Numbered from the stretch's first letter, positions 1-11,115 are shown. The stretch is 64,000 nt of DNA from Azospirillum thermophilum (GCF_003130795.1 NZ_CP029353.1:1379501-1443500), one strand, 5' to 3'. Program-made: numbers and translations. The notes: generated from the letters alone by a model not told the origin.

Positions 1-1
1 C

Positions 2-853
2 ATCCTGGTCGACCTGAAGGGCCACACCAACCACGCCCGGCCCGGCATTGCGGCGCGCCGTCCGGCACCGGTGCAGGCGCAGTGGCTGGGCTATCCCGGC
101 ACCATGGGGGCGCCCTTCATCGACCATGTCATCGCCGATCCGGTGGTGGCGCCGCCCTGGCTGCAGCCCGCCTTCAGCGAGCGGATCGTCGCTCTGCCCG
201 ACTGCTATCAGCCGAACGACCGCAGCCGGCCCATCGGCACCACCCCGCCCAGGAGCGCCTGCGGCCTGCCGGAGGACGGCTTCGTCTTCTGCTGCTTCAA
301 CGCCGCCTACAAGATCACCCCCGTCTGGTTCGATCTGTGGGCCCGCCTGCTGGCCGCCGTGCCGGGCAGCGTGCTGTGGCTGCTGGAGAGCCATCCGGAG
401 GTGCCGGGCAACCTGCGGCGGGAGGCGGTGCGGCGCGGCCTGTCGCCGGAGCGGCTGGTCTTCTCGCCGCGCCTGCCCTTGCCGGACTATCTCGCGCGCT
501 ACCGGCTGGCCGACCTGTTCCTCGATACGTCGCCGGTCGGCGCCCACACCACGGCCAGCGATGCGCTGTGGGCCGGCCTGCCGGTGCTGACGATGGCCGG
601 CGACAGCTTCGCTTCGCGGGTCGGGGCCAGCCTGCTGACGGCGGTGGGGCTGCCGGAGCTGGTGACCGCCGGCCCGGCCGGCTACGAGGCGGCGGCGCTG
701 GACCTCGCGTCGCGGCCCGAGGTCCTGGCGGCGCTCAAGGCCCGCCTCGCGGCTGCGCGTGACACGGCCCCGCTGTTCGATACCGATCGCCTCGCCCGCG
801 CGCTGGAGGAGGCCTATGCGGCGATGTGGCGCGAGAGGATGGGGCGGCCATGA
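2..853 (+). CDS. SPINDLY/O-GlcNAc transferase-type glycosyltransferase, C-terminal part (5' truncated)
   Basis: The reading frame is open from the left edge of the window, so the N-terminus (probably a TPR region) is missing. The visible part begins ILVDLKGHTNHARPG and continues with WLGYPGTMGA, the conserved start of the Glyco_transf_41 catalytic region of bacterial SPINDLY/OGT-like proteins. Further on are VLWLLE, an RL(V)F..RLPLPDYLARY stretch and a PVGAHTTASDALWAGLPVLT stretch, which is the UDP-sugar binding region in this family. Expected activity is transfer of a sugar to protein or flagellin-like substrates; the acceptor cannot be told from the sequence. The stop overlaps the ATG of the next gene (ATGA, 850-853), so the two are probably translationally coupled. 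Confidence 0.85.
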   Translation: MLVDLKGHTNHARPGIAARRPAPVQAQWLGYPGTMGAPFIDHVIADPVVAPPWLQPAFSERIVALPDCYQPNDRSRPIGTTPPRSACGLPEDGFVFCCFNAAYKITPVWFDLWARLLAAVPGSVLWLLESHPEVPGNLRREAVRRGLSPERLVFSPRLPLPDYLARYRLADLFLDTSPVGAHTTASDALWAGLPVLTMAGDSFASRVGASLLTAVGLPELVTAGPAGYEAAALDLASRPEVLAALKARLAAARDTAPLFDTDRLARALEEAYAAMWRERMGRP

Positions 854-1579
854 GCCTGGTCGCCTACCCGCTGTCCGGAGTGATGCCGGCGATCCGGCCG
901 GCCCGCCCGACCCGCGACTGGATCGACGCGCTGCCCGACCAGTACGGCTACCGCTGCCTGCCGCTGAACATGGCGAGCATGCATGGCTGGGAGATCCTGT
1001 GCCCGGTGCGGGTCACGGCGGTGTGGGACGGCGGGACGGGCACCGAGGCCATCACCGTCACGGAGGACGCGCCGCATCCGCTGCTGCCGGCCAGCCATTT
1101 CGGGGCGGGCATCCTGACCTTCCACGTCGCGGTGCTGTTCCGCACGCCGCCGGGGATCAACCTGATGGTCACCGGACCGGTCAACCACCCAAGCACGGCA
1201 TCGCCGGCCTGTCCGGCATCATCGAGACGGACTGGTCGCCCTATCCCTTCACCATGAACTGGAAGTTCACCGCCCCCGACACGCCGGTGACCTGGGAGAC
1301 GGGGAGCCCTTCGCGACGCTGATGCCGATCCAGCGCACGTTGATCGAGAGCCTTGAGCCGGAGGTGCGCGACCTCGACAGCGATCCCGAGCTGGCAGCGC
1401 GCTACCGGCTGTGGGCGGGATCCCGCGCGCAGTTCAACGAGGATCTGCAAAGCCCCGGCAGCGAGGCGGCACAGGCACGCTGGCAGAAGGGTTATTACCG
1501 CGGCCGGCAGCCCGACGGCGGCGACGGTCCGCCGGACCATCAGACGAAGGTGAGGCCGAAACCGTTTCCCGGCCCCTGA
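850..1579 (+). pseudogene. DUF6065-family protein, broken by two frameshifts
   Basis: Translation from the ATG at 850 gives MSLVAYPLSG..IRPARPTRDWIDALPDQYGYRCLPLN..HGWEIL, which I recognise as the DUF6065 type found next to sugar-modification genes. The frame is lost near 1190, where GPVNHP should continue as KHGIAGLSGIIETDWSPY; that segment is in the third frame to about 1310. It is lost again near 1310, where TWETG should continue as EPFATLMPIQRTL; that segment is in the second frame to 1579. Both breaks look like one missing base (CACCC-AAG and ACGGG-GAG). The rest of the sequence is intact, so either a very recent pseudogene or two consensus errors would explain it. Function is unknown. 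Confidence 0.75.
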
Positions 1580-1610
1580 TTGGCGGATGCCTGACCGGAG
1601 CGGCGCGGGG

Positions 1611-3245
1611 TCAGCCGGCCGTCCGCAACTGCGCCAGCAGGTCCGGCGTGTCGACGTCGAACAGGACGCCGGCATCGTCCACCGGCACCTCGCACAGCCG
1701 GTCGGCGTGGGCGCCGATCAGCCGCTTGGCCCCGGCATCGCCGCTCAGCGCCGCCATCTCGGCGAAGAAGCCGCGGTCCCACAGGACGGGGTTGCCCTGC
1801 TTTCCCTGGATCGTCGGGATGCAGATCGCCCGGCCCTCCAGGGGGTTGTAGGCGGCGATCAGCCGGTCGATCACCGCGGCGGATACCAGCGGCATGTCGC
1901 CCAGGCACACCACCACCCCGTCGGCATCGCCGGGCACGGCGGCCAGCCCGGCGCGCAGCGAACTGCTCAGCCCCTCGGCGAAGGAGGGGTTGTGGACCAG
2001 CGTGACGCGCCGGTCGGCCAGGGCGGCGCCGACCGCCTCCCCCTGGTGGCCGGTCACCACGATGACCTGGACGGCCTGGGACGCCAGGACCGCATCCACC
2101 GTCCGGGCGACGAGCGGGCGGCCCTCCACCTCGGCCAGCAGCTTGTTGGTGCCGCCCATGCGGCTCGACCGGCCGGCGGCAAGGACCAGGGCGGCGATGC
2201 GCGGGGCGCGCGGCGCCTCGGTGACGCCGGCCCGCGGCAGGGGACGGGTCGGAATCTCGGCGAGCAGGCCACCGAGCCCCATGCGCATGACGTCCTGCCG
2301 CGTCACCGGCAGGCCGGCGGCGATGCGCTGGAGCACCCAGTCGAAGCCGTTCAGCTTGGGCGAGCGGGCACAGCCCGGCAGGCCCAGCACGGGCATCCCG
2401 CCCAACCGGGCGAGCAGCAGCAGGTTGCCCGGATCGACCGGCATGCCGAAATGCTCGACGCTGCCTCCGGCCAGGGAGATTCCGGCCGGCAGCACGTCGC
2501 GCCGGTCGGTGATCGCCGAGGCTCCGGCGATCAGCAGCAGGCCGAGCGGTGCCTGTCCGGCCGCGCCCCGCTCGGCGAGGAGAGAGCCGATGCAGGTGGC
2601 GAGCGCCCCATCCTCGTGATCGCAGCGCGTCTCGACCATCAGGCGGCCGCCCAGCGCCTCCAGCCGCTCGGCGGTGACCGCGACGGTCTTGTCGAGCACG
2701 CTGTCCTTCATGCCCGGCAGGCGGGTCTGGATCAGCCCGGCCGCCAGCGATCCGAAGGGCTTCACCGACAGGGGCGGGTCGCCGGCCGCGAGCGCCTCGG
2801 CAGACGCGACGGTCGCCTCGGGAGCGGCGAAAGGGATGATCTTGACGGTCGCCACCATCTGCCCCGGCTCGACCGGCGAGAAGGCGGGCAGGGTGGCGAC
2901 GGTGACGCTCTCGTCCAGCAGGTTGATCGCGTCGATCCGTCCGCCGTCGAGCACCAGCAGGCCACGGGTCGCCGCGAAGAGGTTGACGCGGCCGGTGAAG
3001 GCGGCGCCGGCCGTGACGTTCCCGCCCGCCAGCACCGCCGCGATGCGGGTCGCCGCGGCATCCTCGCCGAGATCGCCGGGGCCGAGCCTGGCGGCGGTGA
3101 CATGGGTGACGCCGGCCTCGGCCAGGGTGGCGAGGTCGGCGGCGGTGAGGACGCGCCCCTTCTTGAAGACGGCCCGCCCGTGCCGCAGCGAATGCGCCAG
3201 GATGGCGCCTTCGGCATCGCTCAGCGGCAGGGGGCCGAACTCCAT
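1611..3245 (-). CDS. MoeA-like molybdopterin-binding domain fused to MobA/MocA-type NTP transferase
   Basis: 544 residues with two parts. Residues 1 to about 330 resemble the MoCF/MoeA-type molybdopterin-binding fold and include LIAGASAITDRRDVLPAGI, the family's signature-like stretch. Residues about 345-544 are a nucleotidyltransferase with ALVLAAGRSSRMGGTNKLL (the NTP-binding LxLAAGxSxRMG motif), then VVCLGDMPLVS and NPVLWDRGFF. This is the architecture of molybdenum cofactor cytidylyltransferases (MocA) that make MCD for xanthine-dehydrogenase-family enzymes. It is the last gene of the cox-type operon, 15 bases after the xdhC-like gene, which fits cofactor supply to the CoxSLM-like enzyme. 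Cytidylyl rather than guanylyl specificity is inferred from context. Confidence 0.85.
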   Translation of the reverse strand: MEFGPLPLSDAEGAILAHSLRHGRAVFKKGRVLTAADLATLAEAGVTHVTAARLGPGDLGEDAAATRIAAVLAGGNVTAGAAFTGRVNLFAATRGLLVLDGGRIDAINLLDESVTVATLPAFSPVEPGQMVATVKIIPFAAPEATVASAEALAAGDPPLSVKPFGSLAAGLIQTRLPGMKDSVLDKTVAVTAERLEALGGRLMVETRCDHEDGALATCIGSLLAERGAAGQAPLGLLLIAGASAITDRRDVLPAGISLAGGSVEHFGMPVDPGNLLLLARLGGMPVLGLPGCARSPKLNGFDWVLQRIAAGLPVTRQDVMRMGLGGLLAEIPTRPLPRAGVTEAPRAPRIAALVLAAGRSSRMGGTNKLLAEVEGRPLVARTVDAVLASQAVQVIVVTGHQGEAVGAALADRRVTLVHNPSFAEGLSSSLRAGLAAVPGDADGVVVCLGDMPLVSAAVIDRLIAAYNPLEGRAICIPTIQGKQGNPVLWDRGFFAEMAALSGDAGAKRLIGAHADRLCEVPVDDAGVLFDVDTPDLLAQLRTAG

Positions 3246-3260
3246 CGGGTCAGGGCTCCG

Positions 3261-3970
<710 letters not shown>

Positions 3971-3974
<4 letters not shown>

Positions 3975-4300
3975 TCCACCGCCTCGACATAGACCTGCAC
4001 CTGCCCGCCGCAGGCCAGCCCGACTTCCCAAGCCATCTCGTTGGTCACGCCGAAGGAGAGCAGGCGCGGCTCGCCGTCCTGCATGGTCTTCCGCGCCTCG
4101 TGCGCGACGGCCCCTTCGATGCAGCCGCCGGAGACCGATCCGGCCATGGCGCCGGCCTCGTCGACCGCCATCTGGCTGCCGACCGGGCGGGGCGACGAGC
4201 CCCAGGTGGACACCACCGTCGCCAACGCGACCCTGCGGCCCTGCGCCCGCCAAGCGGCGGCCCGCTCCAATATGTCGTCCGCCATCAGGGTGTCGCTCAT
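3971..4300 (-). CDS. XdhC/CoxI family protein, N-terminal domain only
   Basis: 109 residues from the ATG at 4300: MSDTLMADDILERAAAWRAQ, then GRRVALATVVSTWGSSPRPVG, then GSVSGGCIEGAVAHEA, the conserved core of the XdhC_CoxI N-terminal domain with its CIE motif. The start lies in an ATGA overlap with the coxE stop. An in-frame ATG at 4321 exists but lies inside coxE and precedes residues not typical of the family. With the Rossmann-domain protein downstream it probably forms the chaperone that loads and sulfurates the molybdenum cofactor of the CoxL-like subunit. Confidence 0.85.
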
Positions 4301-5532
4301 CCTGCCGCCTCCTTCAACCACCGGCGCATGCCCTCATGCCTGCGCGGACCCTCGCGCGACAGGACGTCGGCTAGTTCCGCCAGGCTGTTCAGGCTGTGCG
4401 CGGCACGAAAATCGTCCACATGCGGCAGCAGCGCCCGGATTCCCGATGATTTCGGGGCGAACCCCTCCCAACGCAACAAAGGGTTCAGCCAGACGAGCCG
4501 CCGACAGCTTTTGTGCAACCGATCAGCCTCGTCTGCAAGCCCTTCCCCTGCATCCCTGTCCAGCCCGTCGGTAATGAGAAGGACGATGGCCCCCTGGCCC
4601 AGCACCCGCCGCGCCCACACGCGGTTGAAGCTGCGCAGCGCCGAGCCGATGCGGGTGCCGCCCGACCAGTCGGCGACGGCCTGCGACACCGCGTCCACCG
4701 CGACATCCACGTCCTTGTGCCGCAGGTGGCGGGTGATGTTGGTCAGCCGGGTTCCGAAGACGAAGCTGTGGACGCGGTCGCGGTCGTTGGTCACCGCATG
4801 CATGAAGTGCAGCAGCATGCGGGAATAGCGGGTCATCGAGCCGGAGATGTCGCACAGCACCACCAGCGGCGGCGGCCTGGTGCGGCGCCGGCGGCGGGCG
4901 AGGTCGGTGAGGTCGCCGCCGGCGCGCAGCATGCGGCGCAGCGTCGCACGCGGGTCCACCCGCGGCCCGGAGGGGTCGGGGCGGAAGCGGCGGGTGGTCG
5001 CCTCGGCCACCGGCAGGGCGATGCGGGCCAGCATGCGCTTGGCCTCCGCCATCTCCGCCGCGGTCATCGTCTCGAAGTCCTTGGACTGCAGCCGTTCGGC
5101 GGCGGAGACGGTGAAGGAGGCCTCCAGCTCGATCTCCGTCTTCTCCGGCGCCTCGACCCCCGGTGCGGCCTCGCGCAGGGCATCGGCGACGCGCTGGGAC
5201 ATCTCCGGCTGGTTGGTCGTCGCCTCCGTCCGCACGGTCGGCAGCATCATCGCCATCATCCGTTTCAGGATGTCGGGATTGCGCCAGAAGACATGGAAGG
5301 CCTGGTCGAACAGCTCGCTCTGGTCGTGGCGGGTGACGAGGACGGCGTGCAGCGCCCAGTAGAAGTCGGCGCGGTTGCCGAGCCCGACCGCCTCCACCGC
5401 CTCGATCGCCTCCAGCAGCTTGCCCGGCCCGACCGGCAGGCCGGCGGCGCGCAGCGCGCGGGCGAAGTGCATGAGGTTGAGGGCGAGGCGGTCGCCGGGC
5501 TTGCGCGCGGCCGGGGTGTCGGCGGCGCTCAT
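4297..5532 (-). CDS. coxE: CoxE-type von Willebrand factor A domain protein
   Basis: 411 residues. The C-terminal half contains PLVVLCDISGSMTRYSRMLL, a MIDAS-type DxSGS metal site, and later GGTRIGSALRSFNR and ILLITDGLDRD, as in CoxE/VWA_CoxE proteins. The N-terminal half is helical and ends in the RRMLRAGGDLTDLARRRRR basic stretch seen in this family. CoxE works with the MoxR-type ATPase CoxD in maturing the CuSMo or Mo active site of carbon monoxide dehydrogenase-like enzymes, probably by remodelling apo-CoxL. Start and stop both lie in 4-base ATGA overlaps with neighbours, showing tight coupling in the operon. Confidence 0.9.
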   Translation of the reverse strand: MSAADTPAARKPGDRLALNLMHFARALRAAGLPVGPGKLLEAIEAVEAVGLGNRADFYWALHAVLVTRHDQSELFDQAFHVFWRNPDILKRMMAMMLPTVRTEATTNQPEMSQRVADALREAAPGVEAPEKTEIELEASFTVSAAERLQSKDFETMTAAEMAEAKRMLARIALPVAEATTRRFRPDPSGPRVDPRATLRRMLRAGGDLTDLARRRRRTRPPPLVVLCDISGSMTRYSRMLLHFMHAVTNDRDRVHSFVFGTRLTNITRHLRHKDVDVAVDAVSQAVADWSGGTRIGSALRSFNRVWARRVLGQGAIVLLITDGLDRDAGEGLADEADRLHKSCRRLVWLNPLLRWEGFAPKSSGIRALLPHVDDFRAAHSLNSLAELADVLSREGPRRHEGMRRWLKEAAG

Positions 5533-6464
5533 CGCGCGGTGGTCGCGGCCAGCTCGGTCTTGACCTGCGCCAGGATGCGTGCTGCCTCGCTGCCCTGGAT
5601 GCGGGCGATGTCGTCCTGGTACTTCAGCAGCGTGCCGAGCGTGTCGTTGATGACCGTCGGCTCCAGCTCGAGCTGGTTGAGTTCGACCAGGGCCTGGGCC
5701 CAGTCCAGCGTCTCCGCGACCCCGGGGGCCTTGTAGAGGTCCATCCCGCGCAGCGACTGGACGAAGCCGACGACCTGGGCGGCCAGCCGGGCGTCGGCCT
5801 GCGGCGCCTTCACCGCCAGGATCTCGCGCTCGCGCGCCGCCGAGGGGTAATCGACCCAGTGGTAGAAGCAGCGCCGCTTCAGCGCGTCGTGAATCTCGCG
5901 GGTGCGGTTGGAGGTCAGGATGACGATCGGCGGCTCGGCGGCGCGGATCGTGCCGTATTCCGGGATGCTGACCTGGAAGTCCGAGAGGATCTCCAGCAGA
6001 TAGGCCTCGAAGGGCTCGTCGGTGCGGTCCAGCTCGTCGATCAGCAGGACGGGCGGACCGGCGAGGTCGGGCTCCAGCGCCTGGAGCAGCGGTCGCTTGA
6101 CCAGGAAGCGGTCGGAGAACAGGTCGGCCGACAGCGCGTCCCGGTCGCGGTCACCCGTCGCCTCCGCCAACCGGATCTCCATCATCTGGCGGGCGTAGTT
6201 CCACTCATAGACCGCGGCGGCGGCGTCCAGCCCCTCGTAGCACTGCAGCCGCAGCAGCTTCCTCCCCAGCGTGGCGGAGAGGACCTTGGCGATCTCCGTC
6301 TTGCCGACGCCGGCCTCGCCCTCCAGGAACAGCGGCCGCCTCAGCTTCAGCGCGAGATAGAGCGATGTGGCCAGCGAGCGGTCGGCGACGTAGCTGCCGC
6401 CCGTCAGCAGATCCAGCGTGGCATCGACGGAGGCGGGGAGGGGGGCGGGACGAGGATTGGGCAT
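5529..6464 (-). CDS. coxD: CoxD-type MoxR family AAA+ ATPase
   Basis: 311 residues with Walker A GEAGVGKTE (about residue 50), YEGLDAAAAVYEWNY after it as in CoxD/MoxR proteins, Walker B VLLIDELDR, and sensor region VILTSNRTREIHDALKRRC. Length and motifs match the AAA+ chaperone that, with CoxE, helps reconstitute the metal site of Mo-containing hydroxylases. The stop overlaps the coxE start (5529-5532). A 131-base gap separates it from the preceding small gene and holds no clear ribosome binding site next to the ATG; nothing else is visible in that gap. Confidence 0.9.
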   Translation of the reverse strand: MPNPRPAPLPASVDATLDLLTGGSYVADRSLATSLYLALKLRRPLFLEGEAGVGKTEIAKVLSATLGRKLLRLQCYEGLDAAAAVYEWNYARQMMEIRLAEATGDRDRDALSADLFSDRFLVKRPLLQALEPDLAGPPVLLIDELDRTDEPFEAYLLEILSDFQVSIPEYGTIRAAEPPIVILTSNRTREIHDALKRRCFYHWVDYPSAAREREILAVKAPQADARLAAQVVGFVQSLRGMDLYKAPGVAETLDWAQALVELNQLELEPTVINDTLGTLLKYQDDIARIQGSEAARILAQVKTELAATTAR

Positions 6465-6595
6465 GAGGGGATGCGCCGTACCGTGGGTAAGTGTTCGACC
6501 TCTCCAACATCATCGCGCCGCAAAAAGCGTCGACACCGTCGGTGAGGCAGGGGAGGCGGCCCGGATGGCGTCGGGGAACGCCGGTGCCGGTGCGG

Positions 6596-6919
6596 TCAGT
6601 GGAACGCCGGGCGCTGGTGGGTCAGATCGCCGCCTCCCCTGGAGAAGAGCATCGTCAGTTGCCCCGACAGGTCCTGCTCGGACTCCGCCCAGTCGCCCGC
6701 GGCGGGCCGGTCCAGGATGAACCCGGCCTCGACAAGGGAGCGTGCGAACGCCTCGGCGCGGTTGGCTGGAATGACGAACGCGATCATGGCCATGACGTCC
6801 GAGAGCAGGTTGTGGTCCTCGATCCATCCCCCGGCCGCCGAAATCGCGTCGCCGGCCGTCTTCAGGGCGGCATGCCGTTCCGTGTGAACCACCGCCTCCA
6901 GCCTCAGACAGCGTCTCAT
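6596..6919 (-). CDS. Small hypothetical protein within the cox-type operon
   Basis: 107 residues, not recognised. The sequence starts MRRCLRLEAVVHTERHAALK and contains DVMAMIAFVIPANRAEAFAR. It has no signal peptide or membrane segment; the alternating beta/helix pattern would fit a small ferredoxin-like (ACT-type) fold, but that is a guess. It sits on the same strand between coxM and coxD, with 115 bases to coxM and 131 to coxD, so it is probably co-transcribed. Codon use and GC match its neighbours. A role linked to the hydroxylase is inferred only from position. Confidence 0.6.
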   Translation of the reverse strand: MRRCLRLEAVVHTERHAALKTAGDAISAAGGWIEDHNLLSDVMAMIAFVIPANRAEAFARSLVEAGFILDRPAAGDWAESEQDLSGQLTMLFSRGGGDLTHQRPAFH

Positions 6920-7034
6920 GGCGAGTTTCCCGTTCCGCGACAGACCAGCGGAGGATGGGCGGCGACCGCAGCGACGTCAACCCGAGGGTGGGCGGCCGGT
7001 CGGGCGGGGGTGTCGTGCCCCCGCCCGAAGGTCA

Positions 7035-7826
7035 TCACCCCGCCGCCTCCACCGCCCGCTTCGCCATGACGGTGACGAGGTGGGCGCGGTAGTCGGCGCT
7101 GGCGTGGATGTCGGCGTTCAGGCCGTCGGACGGCACGGTGATGCCGTCGAGCGCGCCGGCGCGGAAGTCGGCGGCCAGCGCCGCTTCCATGTCGGTGGCC
7201 CGGAAGACGGAACCGGCCGCACCGGTCACCGCGACGCGCACCTCCGCCCCGAACCGCGCGACATAGACGCCGACGATGGCGTAGCGGCTGGCCGGGTTGC
7301 GGAACTTGGCGTAGGCCGCCTTGTCCGGCCGGCGGAAGCTGACGGCGGTGAGGACCTCCTCCGGTTCCAGCGCGGTCTCGAACATGCCGGTGAAGAAGTC
7401 GTCGCCGGCGATCTCGCGCCGGTCGGTGCGGACCGTCGCCTTCAGCGCCACCACGGCCGAGGGATAGTCGGCCGAGGGGTCGGCGTTGGCGATCGACCCG
7501 CCCATGGTGCCGAGATTGCGCACCTGCCGGTCGCCGATCCCCTCGGCCAGCGCGGCCAGCGACGGGATGACGCGCTTGACGAGGTCGGAATGGGCGACCT
7601 CGGCATGGCGGGTGAAGGCGCCGATCTCCAGCCCGTCGGCGGTCTCGCGGATGCCCTTCAGCTCGGGCACGCCGCTGAGATCGACCAGCAGGCTGGGGCG
7701 GGCGAGCCGCTGCTTGAGCGTCGGCAGCAGGGTCTGGCCGCCGCCGAGCAGCTTGGCGTCTTCCGTCTTAAGGGCCGCCAGCGCGTCGGCGACGGTGCGG
7801 GGCCGTTGGTACGAGAATGCGTACAT
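7035..7826 (-). CDS. coxM: CoxM-like FAD-binding medium subunit of a molybdenum hydroxylase
   Basis: 263 residues. The N-terminal FAD-binding region carries LLGGGQTLLPTLKQRL (family AGGQSL/GGGT type motif) and GIGDRQVRNLGTMGGSIANADP, the TxGGxxxxxD FAD motif of the CO dehydrogenase flavoprotein family. The C-terminal CO_deh_flav_C domain follows. The subunit passes electrons from the 2Fe-2S clusters of CoxS to the acceptor. The ATG has a good AGGAG ribosome site and follows coxL by 11 bases. The order coxS-coxL-coxM is that of form II clusters rather than M-S-L. Confidence 0.92.
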   Translation of the reverse strand: MYAFSYQRPRTVADALAALKTEDAKLLGGGQTLLPTLKQRLARPSLLVDLSGVPELKGIRETADGLEIGAFTRHAEVAHSDLVKRVIPSLAALAEGIGDRQVRNLGTMGGSIANADPSADYPSAVVALKATVRTDRREIAGDDFFTGMFETALEPEEVLTAVSFRRPDKAAYAKFRNPASRYAIVGVYVARFGAEVRVAVTGAAGSVFRATDMEAALAADFRAGALDGITVPSDGLNADIHASADYRAHLVTVMAKRAVEAAG

Positions 7827-7837
7827 GGGCTTCTCCT

Positions 7838-10225
7838 TTACTCCGCAGCCATGGCCGGCGTGGCGGCCTGGATGGCGCGCCAGACCTTCTCGGGCGTGGC
7901 GGGCATGTCGAGGTGGGTGATGCCGTGGTCCGACAGGGCGTCCATCACCGCGTTCATCACGGCGGCCGAGGCGCCGATGGTCCCGGCCTCGCCGCAGCCC
8001 TTCACGCCCAGCGGGTTGTGGGTGCAGGGCTGGTCCTCGTGATAGGCCACGGTGAAGGACGGCACGTCGTCCGCCCGCGGCATGCAGTAGTCCATGTAGG
8101 AGCCGGTGATGAGCTGGCCGGACTCGTCATAGACGCAGTTCTCGAACAGCGCCTGGCCGATGCCCTGGACGATGCCGCCATGCACCTGCCCCTCGACGAT
8201 CAGCGGGTTGATGACCCGGCCGAAATCGTCCACCGCGGTGAAGGCGACGACCTGGGTGACGCCGGTCTCCGGATCGATCTCCACCTCGCAGACGTGGCAG
8301 CCGTTGGGATAGGTGAAGTTCTTCGGGTCGTAGAAGGCCTGCTCGTCCAGGCCGGGCTCCAGCTCGTCGAGCGGGAAGTTGTGCGGGACATAGGCCTGCA
8401 GCGCGATGTCGCCGATGCCCAGCGCCTTGTCGGTGCCGGCGACGGTGAAGCGGCCGTCCTTCACCTCGATGTCGGTCTCGGCGGCCTCCAGCATGTGGGC
8501 GGCGATCTTCTTCGCCTTGCGCTCCACCTTGTCCATCGCCTTCACGAGCGCCGAACCGCCGACCGCCAGCGAGCGGGAGCCGTAGGTGCCCATGCCGAAG
8601 GGGATCCTGCTGGTGTCGCCGTGGACGATCTCGACATTCTCGATCGGGATGCCGAAGCGGTCGGCGACGAGCTGGGCGAAGGTCGTCTCGTGGCCCTGGC
8701 CGTGGCTGTGGGCGCCGGTGAAGACGGTGACCGAGCCGGTGGGGTGGAAGCGCACCTCGGCGCATTCATAGAGCCCGGCACGGGCGCCGAGCGCGCCGGC
8801 GACGTTGCTCGGCGCGATGCCGCAGGCCTCGATGTAGGTGGCGAAGCCGATGCCGCGCAGCTTGCCGCGGGCACGGGCCGCCGCCTTGCGGGCGGGGAAG
8901 CCGGCGTAGTCCACCATCGGCAGCGCCATGTCGAGGTTCTTGGCGAAGTCGCCGGTGTCGTACTGCAGGGCCACCGGGGTCTGGTACGGCATCGCCGCGG
9001 CGGGGATGAAGTTGCGGCGGCGGATCTCCGCCTTGTCCAGCCCGACCACGCCGGCCGCCACGTCGACCAGCCGCTCGATCAGGTAGCAGGCCTCGGGACG
9101 GCCGGCGCCGCGGTAGGCGTCGACCGGGGCGGTGTTGGTGAAGACCGCCTTCACCTCGGCATAGATCGCCGGGGTCTTGTACTGGCCGGCGAGCAGCGTG
9201 GCATAGAGGTAGGTCGGAATGGACGGCGCGAAGGTCGAGAGATAGGCGCCGAGGTTGGCCAGGGTGGAGACGCGCAGCGCCAGGAAGTTGCCGTCGCGGT
9301 CCATCGCCAGCTCGGCATGGCTGACATGGTCGCGGCCGTGGGCGTCGGTCAGGAAGCTCTCCGAGCGGTCGGCGGTCCACTTCACCGGCCGGCCGACCTT
9401 GCGGGCCGCCCAGGTCACCGAGGCCTCTTCGCCGTAGTGGAAGATCTTCGACCCGAAACCGCCGCCGACATCCGGCGCCACCACCCGCAGCTTGTGCTCG
9501 GGGATGCCCAGCACGAAGGCGCCCATCAGCAGGCGGATGACGTGCGGATTCTGGCTGGTGGTGGTCAGCGTGTACTCGCCGGTCGCTGCGTCGAACTCGC
9601 CCAGCGCCGAGCGCGGCTCCATGGCGTTGGGGACGAGCCGGTTGTTGACGAGGTCGATGGTCGCGACATGCGCGGCCTGGGCGAAGGCCGCGTCCACCGC
9701 CGCCTTGTCGCCGAGGTGCCAGTCGTAGCAGAGGTTGCCCGGCGCATCGTCATGGACCAGCGCGGCCGAGGCGTCGGACGCGGCGGTGGAGGAGGCGACC
9801 GCCGGCAGCTCCTCGTAATCGACCATCACCAGCTCCGCGGCGTCGCGGGCGGCGTCGCGGCTCTCGGCGATCACCATCGCCACCGCGTCGCCGACATAGC
9901 GCACGCGGTCGCGCGCCAGCGGGTAGTGCGGCGGCTCCTTCATCGGCGAGCCGTCCTTGGAGTGGATCTGCCAGCCGCAGGGCAGGCTGCCCACATTGTC
10001 CGCCGCCATGTCGGCGCCGGTCAGCACCGCGACGACGCCGGGGGCGGCCAGCGCCTCCGTCGCGTCGATGCCGGCGACCCTGGCATGGGCGTGGGGGGAG
10101 CGGACGAAGACCGCATGGGTCATGCTCGGCCGCTTGAAATCGTCGGTGTAGCTGCCTCGACCGGTCAGGAAACGCGCATCTTCCCGGCGGCGCACGGAGG
10201 CGCCGATGCCGTTGGGGTTGGCCAT
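7838..10225 (-). CDS. coxL: CoxL-like molybdopterin-binding large subunit, form II type
   Basis: 795 residues, full length for the aldehyde oxidase/CODH large-subunit family. It starts [20 protein letters not shown]. Cofactor-binding motifs include [12 protein letters not shown], and [17 protein letters not shown] near the C-terminus carries the catalytic glutamate. The active-site loop reads AYRGAGRPE; form I CO dehydrogenases have AYRCSFR with the Cys that binds copper. The AYRGAGR loop marks form II, for which CO oxidation is doubtful and other substrates are possible. A GGGAGGA ribosome site precedes the ATG. The cytoplasmic enzyme is a dimer of SLM trimers by family analogy. Confidence 0.9.
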   Translation of the reverse strand: MANPNGIGASVRRREDARFLTGRGSYTDDFKRPSMTHAVFVRSPHAHARVAGIDATEALAAPGVVAVLTGADMAADNVGSLPCGWQIHSKDGSPMKEPPHYPLARDRVRYVGDAVAMVIAESRDAARDAAELVMVDYEELPAVASSTAASDASAALVHDDAPGNLCYDWHLGDKAAVDAAFAQAAHVATIDLVNNRLVPNAMEPRSALGEFDAATGEYTLTTTSQNPHVIRLLMGAFVLGIPEHKLRVVAPDVGGGFGSKIFHYGEEASVTWAARKVGRPVKWTADRSESFLTDAHGRDHVSHAELAMDRDGNFLALRVSTLANLGAYLSTFAPSIPTYLYATLLAGQYKTPAIYAEVKAVFTNTAPVDAYRGAGRPEACYLIERLVDVAAGVVGLDKAEIRRRNFIPAAAMPYQTPVALQYDTGDFAKNLDMALPMVDYAGFPARKAAARARGKLRGIGFATYIEACGIAPSNVAGALGARAGLYECAEVRFHPTGSVTVFTGAHSHGQGHETTFAQLVADRFGIPIENVEIVHGDTSRIPFGMGTYGSRSLAVGGSALVKAMDKVERKAKKIAAHMLEAAETDIEVKDGRFTVAGTDKALGIGDIALQAYVPHNFPLDELEPGLDEQAFYDPKNFTYPNGCHVCEVEIDPETGVTQVVAFTAVDDFGRVINPLIVEGQVHGGIVQGIGQALFENCVYDESGQLITGSYMDYCMPRADDVPSFTVAYHEDQPCTHNPLGVKGCGEAGTIGASAAVMNAVMDALSDHGITHLDMPATPEKVWRAIQAATPAMAAE

Positions 10226-10288
10226 AACTTGATTCCTCCCGTAGGAAACCTCGCCTTCGGTCCTGCTCGCGCCTTGCCCGTACGCTTG

Positions 10289-10789
<501 letters not shown>

Positions 10790-11115
10790 GTCGTTCCTCC
10801 CTCCAAGGTCCGGACCCGTGTCCGGCGGGTCTCGAGTCGTGTCGGCGGCCGGTCCCGGCTTGTCCCCGGCGGCGCGTTCGGCCGTGCCATGCCAAGCATA
10901 GGGGATCACCACCCGTTTTGGTCAAGGTTCCGAACAGTCCGTGAGACGAAAGAATCGGACCGGGGCCGTCCCGCTATCGGATTGTACGTACTGGCGCGCT
11001 ATTTTGGCCCGCGTTACAGTGGCTTGGGAAACCATACGCCCCGGGATGTGCGCCTGCATGTCCGCGACTCCGCGCGAAGAACGCGCCCATGAACAACGTC
11101 TTGGGAGGACACCCG
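10790..11115 (+). promoter_or_regulatory. Divergent promoter region between coxS and the TAXI transporter genes
   Basis: This 326-base gap separates two outward-facing operons and must hold both promoters. On the minus strand TGGCACG at 10883-10889 matches a sigma-54 -24 element, but the -12 dinucleotide is displaced by one base, so I do not call it. On the plus strand a clear GGGAGGAC ribosome site lies just before the ATG at 11116. I see no convincing -35/-10 pair or operator dyad. Confidence 0.4.

Noticed and set aside
10883..10905. Sigma-54-like promoter before coxS
   Set aside because: TGGCACG is a perfect -24 element but the -12 GC is one base out of position, so the pair does not match the required spacing.
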